Of a stretch of DNA of 64,000 nt, positions 44,849 through 53,579 are shown piece after piece. The DNA comes from Porphyromonas sp. COT-290 OH3588. Lineage in GTDB: Bacteria > Bacteroidota > Bacteroidia > Bacteroidales > Porphyromonadaceae. The notes beneath the pieces are model-generated. The model made no database searches. It saw only the letters and a list, made by a program, of their open reading frames with translations, and was not told the DNA's origin. The stretch is from positions 181,742-245,741 of the forward strand of contig NZ_JRFC01000003.1 of assembly GCF_000769075.1 (NCBI RefSeq), read 5' to 3'. A program made the position numbers and the translations under genes. Numbering within the stretch: position 1 is the stretch's first letter; the number at the start of each line of letters is the position of its first letter.

Positions 44849-45580
44849 TTATGGTTGCTTGATGCCAAGCTCTGGTAGTAAGTCGAGCAATGCTTGCATA
44901 TTGGGTAGGACGAGATCGGCTCCCTGCTCCCATAGTTCGTCATCGGGTAGAGGTCCCGTGTTCACAGCTATGGTGAAGCAGCCTGCGGCATGTGCCGAAC
45001 GAACGCCCATGGGTGCGTTCTCAATCACAAGAGCCTCCCATGGTTGTACCTCGGCCTTCGCAAGAGCCATCAGATAAGGTTCTGGGTTTGGTTTGCCTAG
45101 GCGCACATCTAACCCCGTGACCATGCGTTCGGGAGCGAAAGCATCTGGGAAGGCCTGCTGTACTTTGCCCAGTAGAGAGGGCTGAGATGAGCCCGTTACC
45201 AGCACACGTGCTAGGCCTCCCATGGCCGCAACCACGGCATCTGCATTGGGGATAGAGGCACCACTATTGTAGCGGCCGAATAGATTGCTTTTCGTTTGAT
45301 AAATCGTTTTGCGCTCCTCCTCTGTCGCCTCTCTGCCATGTGTGCGGCGAAAGAGCAGATTGATCGTAAATCCGCCAGTTTGCCCTTCAAACATATAGAC
45401 ATCTCGCTCGTTCATCTCTAGCCCAGCAGAGTGAGCAGTCTCGAGCCATGAACGGCAGTGTGCAGGCATCGAGTCGAAGAGTACACCATCCATGTCGAAA
45501 AACGCCGCACGAAACGCCCCCCCTTCGACACCATGTCGATACCAAAACTTCTTCAGTACTTCTTGTATTCTTGTATTCAT
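44849..45580 (-). CDS. HAD-family phosphatase (beta-phosphoglucomutase-like)
   Basis: Cytoplasmic HAD subfamily IA hydrolase of 243 residues with unknown sugar-phosphate or other phosphomonoester substrate. HAD motif I is FFDMDGVLFDS (nucleophile and acid/base Asp), motif II VLVTGSSQ, motif III GKPNPEPYLMALA (Lys), motif IV VIENAPMGVRSA. A helical cap lies between motifs I and II (about 50-130). An unusually long 25-residue N-terminal stretch precedes motif I. It is 64 nt downstream of the LolA-like gene, apparently in the ftsK-lolA transcript. The phosphoglucomutase activity itself is not implied. Confidence 0.85.
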   Translation of the reverse strand: MNTRIQEVLKKFWYRHGVEGGAFRAAFFDMDGVLFDSMPAHCRSWLETAHSAGLEMNERDVYMFEGQTGGFTINLLFRRTHGREATEEERKTIYQTKSNLFGRYNSGASIPNADAVVAAMGGLARVLVTGSSQPSLLGKVQQAFPDAFAPERMVTGLDVRLGKPNPEPYLMALAKAEVQPWEALVIENAPMGVRSAHAAGCFTIAVNTGPLPDDELWEQGADLVLPNMQALLDLLPELGIKQP

Positions 45581-45644
45581 CTATTGTTGTTGTCTTAGGC
45601 TCCTTGGTTAGCCTACCCTAGGGCCAAGGAGCGAGAGGTGCTCT

Positions 45645-46304
45645 CTAGCGCATGTCCACGACTTCGCAGCCGGGGAACTGTTTTGCCGTTAGAGCAAAGT
45701 AGCCCGCAGGCTGTGCGCTCTGGTGTTTCAGATCAGCGATGCGTACCACTAGACGTGATCCATCTTTGCCGATCACTACAGCCTCGTGAGGCACGGAACT
45801 ACTGCGCAGGAAGCTTACCTCCAGTCGTTGCATCTCGCTCTTTGTCTTGGGCGTGAAGCCTAGGATCTCGGTTGATTTGCTGGCAGGGAGTGTCTCCACT
45901 TTGTAGCCCTTGCCTCGTGAACGTAGGAAGTGGAGCGGATTAATTTGCAGCAGCTCCTCCTGAGTTGGCTGGCTAAGGGTAAGCGTTGCCTCCTCGGCAT
46001 TGTAATATGTGAGTGTGCCATTCGCATAGACGGCCGTGATGGCCCCATACTCTAGGCGGAAGCTCTCCCCTTGTAGGGTTATACGACCCTTGACCGACGA
46101 TTGTTCCTGTCCTTTGTGGTCGTAGTAGACCGAGGTGAAGTCCGCCATGCTGCTGCCTACACCATAGAGCGCACGCTCGGCACGCTGCATCAGTTCGCTA
46201 GGCTTTATCTGCGCCGAAGCCCCAAGGGCCGTAGCCAATAGGAGCACGCCTAGGGCTATATATCTGCCGAGGCCACGGCGTAGCCCCTTGTTTATCTTAT
46301 TCAT
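45645..46304 (-). CDS. LolA-like outer-membrane lipoprotein carrier
   Basis: Predicted periplasmic protein that ferries lipoproteins toward the outer membrane, 219 residues. The signal peptide is MNKINKGLRRGLGRYIALGVLLLATALGASAQ. The LolA-like fold is indicated by ...ALYGVGSSMADFTSVYYDHKG, strands such as GRITLQGESFRLEY and AVYANGTLTYYNAEE, and PTQEELLQINPLHFL. It lies 78 nt downstream of ftsK on the same strand, an arrangement common in Bacteroidota. The family is recognised from the beta pattern and context; sequence signatures are weak, so confidence is moderate. Confidence 0.75.
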   Translation of the reverse strand: MNKINKGLRRGLGRYIALGVLLLATALGASAQIKPSELMQRAERALYGVGSSMADFTSVYYDHKGQEQSSVKGRITLQGESFRLEYGAITAVYANGTLTYYNAEEATLTLSQPTQEELLQINPLHFLRSRGKGYKVETLPASKSTEILGFTPKTKSEMQRLEVSFLRSSSVPHEAVVIGKDGSRLVVRIADLKHQSAQPAGYFALTAKQFPGCEVVDMR

Positions 46305-46382
46305 GTTCGTCTGTTTTGATATATTTCCAGCTATCTAACGCTTTCGGGTGCTTCGATATTTCCTCTTGGTCTTGAGCCTTTC

Positions 46383-48896
46383 CTATCTAAGTTGCTCGAG
46401 CAGATGCTCCAGAGAAGCGATATCCTTGATGTAAACCTCGCGAGGCTTGCTGCCATCGGGTGGGCTAACGATACCCGCTCCCTCGAGCTGATCCATTAGG
46501 CGACCCGCACGATTGTAGCCGATGTTGAACTTGCGTTGGATATTGCTCGTTGAGCCGACTTGGCTATTGACCACCAGTCTGGCAACTTCGTCGAATAGGC
46601 TGTCCTTCTGGTTCGGGTCGAAGCTCTTGCCTCCCTCTTCACCCTCGGGTACGTACTCGGGTAGCTGATAGGCTGCGGCAGGCCCCTCCTGAGCGCATAT
46701 GTGGCCTACAATCTGCTCTGTCTCGGGCGTGTCGAGGAAAGCACACTGAATACGTACCATCTCCTTGCCCTGATAGAAGAGCATATCCCCACGACCGACG
46801 AGCTGATTGGCTCCCGGTGAGTCGAGAATGGTACGTGAGTCTACCATGGAGAATACCTTGAAAGCAATACGTGCAGGGAAGTTTGCCTTAATCAAGCCCG
46901 TGATGACGTCCGTAGACGGACGCTGTGTGGCGATAACCATGTGGATACCTGCCGCACGTGCTTTCTGTGCTAGGCGAGCGATCGGCTGCTCGACTTCCTT
47001 GCCCGAGGTCATGATCAGGTCGGCAAACTCATCGACGATCAAGACAATGTAGGGCATCAGCTCTCCTTGATGTAGGGCGACGTTGATGTTTGCCTTGACT
47101 TGAGCATTGTACTCCTTGATGTTGCGCACCTTGGCTTGGGTAAGCAAGCGGTAGCGGTTGTCCATCTCTACGCAGAGCGAGTTGAGTGTAGGCACCACTT
47201 TGCTCATGTCGGTGATAATGGCATCTTGGGCATCGGGCAGCTTGGCCATAAAGTGACGCTCTAGAGGGGCGTACACACTAAACTCGAGCATCTTGGGGTC
47301 TACGAGTACGAACTTCAGCTCTTCGGGACGTCTGCTGTAGAGCAGTGAGGTAATCATAGCATTTAGCCCGACGCTCTTACCCTGCCCTGTGGCTCCAGCG
47401 ATGAGCATGTGTGGCATCTTGGCGAGGTCAAAGACGAATGGCTCATTGGTAATGGTCTTACCGATGCCGATGGGTAGAGCCATTTCATCGAGCAGATCGT
47501 TGTATCTGCGTGAGGCCAAGATCGTGCGCATCGACACGGTCTGTGGTGTAGAGTTGGGGACCTCGATCCCGACGGTCCCCTTGCCCGGCATTGGGGCGAT
47601 GATGCGTACGCCCTCGCTCTTGAGCCCCATAGCGATGTCGTCCTCCATCGTTTTGATGCGAGATACCTTGATGCCCTGATCGGGAATGACTTCATAGAGG
47701 GTTACGGTAGGGCCGATCGTCGCCTTGTAGGGCGTCACACGCATCTTGAAGCTAGCTAGCGTGTCGATGATGCGCTGCTTGTTGTACTCAATCTCGTCCA
47801 CACTCTGCGCCTTGGCACCCTGCTCGTGTTCACGGAGCATCTCGATGCTGGGGCGGTGGTAATGCTCGTATTGTAGCCCGGGAGCCAGATGCTCTGGCCG
47901 GTGCGCCACCTCGATGAGGTCGTCCTTGGGAGCCTCCTCGATGATTAGACCGCTTGGGCTCTCGACGCTACGGGTTGGGGTAGGGGGCACTGACCTATTT
48001 ATAGGAGTGGCCACAGGTTTTTCCTCGACTTCCTCGGCCAAGTGATTGGGTTCGGTATACGAAGGCTGCTGTGCTGGGTGCTCAGTGATCTCTTCTAGAG
48101 CTTCGTCCGCCTCTTCATGGTTACTCTCTTCGTCAAGCCTTTTCCAGAAAGCTAAGCGCTCTAGCCACTCTTTTTTCGGCCTTGGTATAGCATCTACATC
48201 TGGTAGGCGTGGCTCCTTGACGGCGGCGAATACTCGGTCGCTCATCAGTATCAGCCCTACGAGTAGGCTCACGATGAGTACGACAACTAGACCAAGGGTG
48301 TCGAAGTTGCGCTGGATACTACGCACAAGCATATCTCCCTGCTCGCCACCCCATAGTAGATAGCTGTCGGACGAGAAGAGTTTCTGTAGCGAAGCGGCGA
48401 AGATAGAGGTCCATACCGTCCAGAACCCCATCTGCACGAAGACCTTGAGCAGATGAAGCCCCCCCTTGCGATGATGCCATAGTAGGAAGTAAGTTAAGTA
48501 TAGCAAGAAGCCCATTAGGAGGAAGGTCCCCCACCCGAATAGGTCATTGAAGAGCGTGTCTGCCCAGCGTGCCCCGATGATGCCTAGTGCGTTGCGGGCT
48601 TTCTGCCCACTCACCTCCAGCCCCTCTGCGTCCATGGCTGCGTTGATGAGGTTCTGATCTTGACCACCAGTCCAGAGGAAGGAGGTCATCGCTAGCAGAG
48701 AACTGATTGTCAAGAAGCCAATCAAGAAGCCGAATACTATGGTCAGGCGGCCATTGCGCATATTATCCATGATTTTCTTGGATATTGTTCCCGTACCACG
48801 ATGTAGACGCTTGAAGAGTGAGCCCCCGCTATTTTTTTTCTTACTTGTTGTGGATTTATTCGCCCCTCGGGGCGCTTTCTTATTGTTATCAGCCAT
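46383..48896 (-). CDS. ftsK: DNA translocase FtsK/SpoIIIE
   Basis: Septum-located DNA pump that clears and dimer-resolves chromosomes at division, 837 residues. A lysine-rich N-terminus is followed by four hydrophobic segments (about 55-80, 125-150, 155-180 and 205-225). A linker of about 170 residues rich in Glu, Pro and Ser comes next. The motor has Walker A GATGQGKSVGLN, Walker B VLIVDEFADL and the FtsK motif ATQRPSTDVITGLIKANFPARIAFKV. The gamma winged-helix domain closes the chain (STSNIQRKFNIGYNRAGRLMDQLE), which reads KOPS-like sites. The length is normal for short-linker FtsK. A TAATTTTG box lies at 48920-48927. Confidence 0.96.
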   Translation of the reverse strand: MADNNKKAPRGANKSTTSKKKNSGGSLFKRLHRGTGTISKKIMDNMRNGRLTIVFGFLIGFLTISSLLAMTSFLWTGGQDQNLINAAMDAEGLEVSGQKARNALGIIGARWADTLFNDLFGWGTFLLMGFLLYLTYFLLWHHRKGGLHLLKVFVQMGFWTVWTSIFAASLQKLFSSDSYLLWGGEQGDMLVRSIQRNFDTLGLVVVLIVSLLVGLILMSDRVFAAVKEPRLPDVDAIPRPKKEWLERLAFWKRLDEESNHEEADEALEEITEHPAQQPSYTEPNHLAEEVEEKPVATPINRSVPPTPTRSVESPSGLIIEEAPKDDLIEVAHRPEHLAPGLQYEHYHRPSIEMLREHEQGAKAQSVDEIEYNKQRIIDTLASFKMRVTPYKATIGPTVTLYEVIPDQGIKVSRIKTMEDDIAMGLKSEGVRIIAPMPGKGTVGIEVPNSTPQTVSMRTILASRRYNDLLDEMALPIGIGKTITNEPFVFDLAKMPHMLIAGATGQGKSVGLNAMITSLLYSRRPEELKFVLVDPKMLEFSVYAPLERHFMAKLPDAQDAIITDMSKVVPTLNSLCVEMDNRYRLLTQAKVRNIKEYNAQVKANINVALHQGELMPYIVLIVDEFADLIMTSGKEVEQPIARLAQKARAAGIHMVIATQRPSTDVITGLIKANFPARIAFKVFSMVDSRTILDSPGANQLVGRGDMLFYQGKEMVRIQCAFLDTPETEQIVGHICAQEGPAAAYQLPEYVPEGEEGGKSFDPNQKDSLFDEVARLVVNSQVGSTSNIQRKFNIGYNRAGRLMDQLEGAGIVSPPDGSKPREVYIKDIASLEHLLEQLR

Positions 48897-48919
48897 ATTG
48901 CTCCGAAAATCTTAGTCCA

Positions 48920-48927
48920 CAAAATTA
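48920..48927 (-). promoter_or_regulatory. ftsK -7 promoter box
   Basis: Minus strand TAATTTTG (TAnnTTTG) 23 nt upstream of the ftsK ATG. It probably drives ftsK, the LolA-like gene and the HAD gene. Confidence 0.45.
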
Positions 48928-48995
48928 GCAATAATCATACATCTTTTAGCTACCAATGAGTTGAGGTGATATGCTTAGCCTAGTGTGCCGTTGGG

Positions 48996-49339
48996 CTAAG
49001 GCAATATCGTTGGCTTGGCCTCTCGTATGGCGTATGGGCGCTGGGCATTTGCTGTCTTGAGCCTTTTGGTTAGCCGTCTAGCTAGTCAGCGTGTGTCTAA
49101 GGTAGCGAGCCGATAGGTCTATTTGCTCCGAGAGGTTTCGCTCTAGGTTGGGTGTTCGGTAGGTAGAGTTTAGCCTAGTGGGGGGTATCTGTGAATGGAA
49201 GCGAGCAGTTCTGCCACCCCATATCGTCCACTAGGAAGAGTAGGGTATTGGGTTTGATGTCTAGTTGCTTCGCCTCTGTGGCATGGCTCTCTAGGTTAGA
49301 GGTGAAGGCTAGGGGTAGCGTACACCATAAGATTTTTAT
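48996..49339 (-). pseudogene. Decayed sulfatase with internal deletion
   Basis: A remnant of a Bacteroidota sulfatase. The 5' part reads KILWCTLPLAFTSNLESH, then KPNTLLFLVDDMGWQNCSLPF, the sulfatase N-terminal metal-site motif (DD), where a start codon would be ATA at 49337-49339. The frame stops at 49175. In another frame LERNLSEQIDLSARYLRHTL follows, then after a further shift LTKRLKTANAQRPYAIREAK ending at a stop at 48996-48998. These match the N-terminal and the C-terminal ends of sulfatases, while the 400 or so residues between, including the CxSxR active site, are gone. Loss of start, frameshift and deletion make it non-functional. Confidence 0.7.
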
Positions 49340-49494
49340 TGGGCTAGGGCTTGTTGATTTGCAAACGTATCTACGAAAATACAGCAAAGATTTACGGCTT
49401 CGCTCTGCCCACCATGTATATGTGGCACCTCAGCCCTATAAGACGGAGTAACCTCAGCTCCGCTTGATGATTATTGGCTTTGCTCTTGCAAAGA

Positions 49495-50000
49495 AGGGGG
49501 ATTTGTTCCGCCTGTCGGGCGGCGCGAAGCACACGCCGCCGCTACAAACTCGGAAAGATTTAGGGTGCGATTTTGCTCCTTTTGTGTTATGAAATGTAAA
49601 CGGGTTAGGTAAAGGTTTAGGCGGACGGCAGGGCGGTTTGGGAAGATTGAGGCGACTGTTGAGCAAATTAATGGGAAGACTTTTTCGGATTGGTGGGCTA
49701 CTCCTCGACGGTGTGTCCACTAATCCGAGGAGATTGATGGGAAGAAATTCCCAAAAGTGCGACACGAAAGCATAAAATTAGCCTGACAAGTGTTTTATAT
49801 ATCTAGTTATTAGGTGTATATGAGTTGTCCGTTTTAAGCGGTTATTCTCATTTGGCCGGGGCTAAGTGCCAAAACAAAGTCAAACGCAATCTAGAGCCTC
49901 CTAGAGGTCAAATACGCAGTCTGCCGTTTTTCGCCCCTATTCGTGTAGGTTCCCCTCGTAAGACACCAAAACCTCTACCAAACTGTGAAAATCTGCAATT
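49495..50000 (+). repeat. Interspersed structured repeat, copy E
   Basis: Same orientation as copy B. It keeps TTTTGTGTTATGAAATGTAAAC, AATTAATGGGAAGACTTTTT, TCGGATTGGTGGG paired with CCACTAATCCGA, GAGATTGATGGGAAGAAAT, the GCGACACGAAAGC block and CTAGAGGTCAAATACG. A stem GGCGGCG/CGCCGCC (49518-49524 with 49534-49540) replaces the GACGC/GCGTC stem of copy B. It lies between the decayed sulfatase and the Panacea module. Confidence 0.85.
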
Positions 50001-50389
50001 TGTTTATATGGAGAAACTCCTCTGGATAGAGTAAATGAGTACCCTAAATCAATGTGTTGTATCTATTAGTTCGCTGGTGTCCTTGTCTTTGCTTATTTTT
50101 GTGTACACTTCCACCTTTTATTTTCTGAATGTGTATGGAATGATCCTGTGAATTGGATTATATCCATAATTGTTTATTTTGTTCTTTCAAGCCTATTTTA
50201 TAGTTTTGCAAAATAATAGAGAGATGTCTAAAATGAACTAGTAATGTAACATGCAGAACTTGGCATACAACGCGAATTATAGTTGCCACTTCTTTTGATG
50301 TTACAACTTTGTTTAGGAGGCTGAAGAGTGCCGCTTTGATTTGTTCGTATATCCTTTTAAGGATCCGCAGAGTAATTTTTCGTTTTTCT
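50001..50389. other. AT-rich spacer before the Panacea module
   Basis: No gene or RNA is recognised. A small inverted repeat (ATCCTT/AAGGAT, 50351-50364) lies about 25 nt upstream of the -33 element and could be an operator, which is speculation. Confidence 0.4.
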
Positions 50390-50419
50390 TTTGAGTATAG
50401 CGTTTCTTTTTTAGCTTTG
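50390..50419 (+). promoter_or_regulatory. Promoter of the Panacea module
   Basis: TTTG at 50390-50393 and TAGCTTTG at 50412-50419, 18 nt apart, a good fit to the Bacteroidota consensus. The ATG begins eight bases after the -7 box, so the transcript would be leaderless or nearly so. Confidence 0.65.
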
Positions 50420-50426
50420 GTGTTTT

Positions 50427-50978
50427 ATGAATGATAATAATATAAAAGATCGGAAGAAGCGGATTTTTGAATATATGGTTTTTCAACTTGCTCTTATAGG
50501 TAGAGAAAATGGAAGCCAAAACTTAGATCTGTCCAAATTAAGGTTGCAGAAAATCCTTTTTTTACTAGCAGCGAAAAAAGCGACGGGGGAGGATCCAGCA
50601 CTTTTGACGGTGTTTGATAAATTTTATGCGCTCCCTTATGGCCCCGTTGAGCTCGATATATACGACTCTATGAATGCAAATGGATTCGATTGTATTAGGT
50701 TTGAGGGTAATAATTGCTGCAATTTCGAAGACTTAGCTCCTGATGACTTCTCTTCTTTGAGCCAAGAAGACAAACAGAGTGTTGATGACCTTATCTTTGA
50801 GTTAAAGGATAGAATAGTAGACTATCTAACTATGCCAGTGTTTGAATTAGTTGAAATAACTCACCGCTGGACTGTTTGGCAGGTGGCAATATCTCTCGCT
50901 AATATGTTTGGAGGTAGAAGCGCGCCTATGTCTACTCAAGAGATTTGTAAGAGTGAAGTGAAGGTGTATAGCATGTAG
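50427..50978 (+). CDS. Panacea (DUF4065) domain protein, putative antitoxin
   Basis: Predicted antitoxin-like protein of 183 residues. It shows the Panacea/DUF4065 pattern: LSKLRLQKILFLLAAKKATG at about 33-52, FYALPYGPVELDIYDSM at about 67-83, and LVEITHRWTVWQVA...MSTQEI toward the C-terminus. Panacea domains are known antitoxins that neutralise diverse toxins encoded next door, including membrane-acting ones. The gene starts directly after a -7 box and is followed after five bases by a gene for a coiled-coil membrane protein. The codons are AT-rich compared with flanking housekeeping genes, suggesting recent acquisition. Antitoxin function here is inference from family and context. Confidence 0.75.
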   Translation: MNDNNIKDRKKRIFEYMVFQLALIGRENGSQNLDLSKLRLQKILFLLAAKKATGEDPALLTVFDKFYALPYGPVELDIYDSMNANGFDCIRFEGNNCCNFEDLAPDDFSSLSQEDKQSVDDLIFELKDRIVDYLTMPVFELVEITHRWTVWQVAISLANMFGGRSAPMSTQEICKSEVKVYSM

Positions 50979-50983
50979 AGAGT

Positions 50984-52777
50984 ATGGCAGAGTCTGGGTA
51001 TACTCAAGATGTTCTCCAAGAGTTTCGTTCTAAATTTCCTGCAGGGTGGGTTGATGAACTTGATTGGTCTACGCCTGAAAAAGCAGAGGAGAGTTTGCAG
51101 TCGGGTGTATGTAGTATTTTGGTTTTTAGGCGTAGTTTGTTTCTAAACTACGCCAAATTAGTTTTATCGGGGGATCATTTTATTAACGAAGTGTCGGGCT
51201 TAGATGAGCTGAGTAAACTCACAGAGGAGGATATCCCCATGCTTGATGATTCTGCGAGATCCAAGCTTCAAGGAAAATTTTCCGCAATGTTAAATGATAT
51301 TCAGGAGTCGGTGAAGCTTGTTAAATACCATTGTGATACAGTAAATGCTCGCTATCGATTGGATGGTCATAAGTTTTCCTTGAATGCAATATCTCGATTT
51401 AGAGGAGCAGGGGAATCGCCTTTAGGAGGTCTCGTGGATCTATTAGACATGGTCTGTGAGGCCTGTTGGATGGAATATTGTTTTTCTAATGATGATGCAT
51501 ATGTTCGGAGAATACTTATTCTTAAACAACAGATCCTTTTTGCAGGGAGCCAAATTAGAGATTATGTATCTGTAGTTATAGAAGCCGTTCTTGAGAAACT
51601 TGACTTCCTTCTGCTTAAGTTGTCTCATTTTTCTGTAGATAAAAAAATTGTTTATCGTTATAATTTTGTCCCTGAGATCATATCTATAGATCCTTCGATT
51701 GCATTCGAAGATCAAAACCTAGTATCTCTTTTTCTGTACTTTTTGGACCCTAGTCGGATAGGCCCTTCCAAGATAGATGAGTGGCAGAGCCAATTCTTGA
51801 AACCAGATGTTTGCATGTGGCATCTTGCATTTTTGATGAGATATTATGCACAAAAGACTCGGTCTTTGCCCCTAGTCGACAAGGTGCTTGAGTTAGCAGA
51901 GAAGCATTATTTAGAATACGTTCAGAAGCGTACAGGTCCTGAGAGAGCTCAGTATCCAGAGAGTTATAATGTAGTTAATGATTATGCGGGAAGGTCGTTT
52001 CGTAACTATATGTACAATTCAAGGTTCTCTATTTTGTGTAGTAGTGACACTTATACATATGAACAGATGAAGATGGATATAGATAAAATTCGATCCGTGC
52101 AGAATGAAACTTTTATATTTAATTATCATCCTTATCAGAAAGCGGTAGAATATACATTTCGCTATATAGAGTCCAAGTTGTCTGAGAAAAAAGAGGTTGA
52201 ATATCTGGAGCTTAGATCTATATTGGCTTTTTTGAGAAAATGCTACGATGATTTTAAGACCAATGTGAAGTGGTGTGAAAGCTATCAACCATATCTCATG
52301 CAGATGCGCTTTCGGTTTTGTAGAAAAGGTTCGTCCGATCGTGATTTTCCAGTCTTCTATCCTTCTTCGTTTTGTCGCCCTCTAAACTTTCAAAGGCTTG
52401 AAGATCAGATTGCTGAGTATAGAGAAAGGATTTCACATCTAGAATATCATATTGCTCATATTGAAGAAAGAAATGATTTGATTAGAACTCATCAGAAAAT
52501 TGTTGAGATAGAGCGGAATAATATGAAGGTCATGGGCCTGTTTGCATCTGTCACAACCTTTTTTGTTGGGCTTTTATCTATTTTTATAGGGAATGGAGGT
52601 GAGGTTTCTATCTTCGACAAGATGGAGTATGTAATAGCGCTGGCTTTGATTTTGGTCGTATTTATATCTCTGGGGTATTTTGTTGTGAGTAATATAAAGG
52701 AGTTTTGGAAAAGACTTGTATTTAGCTTCGCTCTTGTTGCTGCATCTGTTGTCTTGTATTGCCTTTTGGCCAACTAG
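50984..52777 (+). CDS. Coiled-coil protein with three C-terminal TM segments, putative toxin/effector
   Basis: Unrecognised protein of 597 residues. The first about 470 residues look soluble and helical with several aromatic, Cys-containing stretches (for example LLDMVCEACWMEYCFSND). A coiled coil follows (about 475-515, LEDQIAEYRERISHLEYHI, HQKIVEIERNNMK). Three hydrophobic segments come next, around VTTFFVGLLSIFIGN, YVIALALILVVFISLGYFVVS and LVFSFALVAASVVLYCLLA, with a charged loop between the second and third. There is no signal peptide, so the soluble part is probably cytoplasmic. It lies five bases after the Panacea gene and is read with it. Together they resemble a Panacea toxin-antitoxin pair with a membrane-active toxin or an abortive-infection effector. 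No catalytic motif was found. Confidence 0.7.
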   Translation: MAESGYTQDVLQEFRSKFPAGWVDELDWSTPEKAEESLQSGVCSILVFRRSLFLNYAKLVLSGDHFINEVSGLDELSKLTEEDIPMLDDSARSKLQGKFSAMLNDIQESVKLVKYHCDTVNARYRLDGHKFSLNAISRFRGAGESPLGGLVDLLDMVCEACWMEYCFSNDDAYVRRILILKQQILFAGSQIRDYVSVVIEAVLEKLDFLLLKLSHFSVDKKIVYRYNFVPEIISIDPSIAFEDQNLVSLFLYFLDPSRIGPSKIDEWQSQFLKPDVCMWHLAFLMRYYAQKTRSLPLVDKVLELAEKHYLEYVQKRTGPERAQYPESYNVVNDYAGRSFRNYMYNSRFSILCSSDTYTYEQMKMDIDKIRSVQNETFIFNYHPYQKAVEYTFRYIESKLSEKKEVEYLELRSILAFLRKCYDDFKTNVKWCESYQPYLMQMRFRFCRKGSSDRDFPVFYPSSFCRPLNFQRLEDQIAEYRERISHLEYHIAHIEERNDLIRTHQKIVEIERNNMKVMGLFASVTTFFVGLLSIFIGNGGEVSIFDKMEYVIALALILVVFISLGYFVVSNIKEFWKRLVFSFALVAASVVLYCLLAN

Positions 52778-52859
52778 AGAGGCTTGTTAACATGTGTGCT
52801 TTGTCGTATTTGCAAAAGACTTTTTTACCTCTACCCGTGTGGTTATCTTGCTGTTAGGT

Positions 52860-52890
52860 TTTGCTAAATTGAAAAATATGTGTACCTTTG
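52860..52890 (+). promoter_or_regulatory. Promoter of the str-S10 operon
   Basis: TTTG at 52860-52863 and TACCTTTG at 52883-52890 with exactly 19 nt between, a near-ideal Bacteroidota promoter. It lies 86 nt before the rpsL ATG and gives a leader of about 80 nt. Confidence 0.8.
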
Positions 52891-52975
52891 CAAGCCGTGT
52901 GGAGTGTGCCGATAGGTCGCTTCGCCGATACTGAATAAGGATAAGTAACAGTATTATAATAGTTTAAAAGAAAAG

Positions 52976-53389
52976 ATGCCTACAATTCAACAATTGGTTA
53001 GAAAGGGTCGCGAGACTATCGTAGAGAAGGGTAAGAGCCCTGCTCTAGATGCTTGCCCTCAGCGTCGTGGCGTGTGTGTGCGTGTGTACACCACTACGCC
53101 TAAGAAGCCAAACTCAGCTATGCGTAAGGTAGCTCGTGTTCGTTTGACAAACTCTAAGGAAGTGAATGCTTATATCCCCGGAGAAGGTCACAACCTACAG
53201 GAGCACAGCATCGTACTCGTGCGTGGTGGTCGTGTTAAGGACCTCCCCGGCGTGCGCTATCATATCGTGCGTGGTACGCTTGATACAGCTGGTGTTAATG
53301 GTCGTACGCAGCGTCGCTCTAAGTATGGTGCTAAGCGTCCTAAGCCCGGACAGGCAGCCGCAGCTCCAGCTAAGGGTAAGAAGAAGTAG
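52976..53389 (+). CDS. rpsL: 30S ribosomal protein S12
   Basis: Decoding-centre protein of the 30S subunit, 137 residues. Family blocks are intact: [41 protein letters not shown] with the conserved Lys near the streptomycin site, and [18 protein letters not shown]. The C-terminal [10 protein letters not shown] tail is a lineage-specific basic extension. It is first in the long r-protein transcript, 86 nt after the consensus promoter. Confidence 0.98.
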   Translation: MPTIQQLVRKGRETIVEKGKSPALDACPQRRGVCVRVYTTTPKKPNSAMRKVARVRLTNSKEVNAYIPGEGHNLQEHSIVLVRGGRVKDLPGVRYHIVRGTLDTAGVNGRTQRRSKYGAKRPKPGQAAAAPAKGKKK

Positions 53390-53511
53390 TTTGCTCTCGG
53401 CTAACCAAAGAGAATAGGGTGCAAGCGCCCCGAGTCGCAGACGGTGCGGCAAACAATATTTAAGAACCAGTTTTGAGTTCGTTGGATAGGCTAAAAACAG
53501 GTTGAGTAAAT

Positions 53512-53525
53512 GCCCTAGCGAGGGC
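53512..53525 (+). promoter_or_regulatory. Hairpin in the rpsL-rpsG spacer
   Basis: GCCCT and AGGGC pair around AGCG within the 190-nt gap between rpsL and rpsG. In Escherichia coli S7 represses its operon by binding the equivalent spacer, so this could be a regulatory site; that is inference by position only. Confidence 0.35.
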
Positions 53526-53579
53526 GTTGAAGACAGAAGAAGACAGCAACCAATCGACAAAACGAAATTTTAAACGACA

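Noticed and set aside
48929..50389. tRNA genes in the larger spacers.
   Set aside because: I looked for cloverleaf-like arms with a TTC-like T-loop and found none here or in the other spacers.
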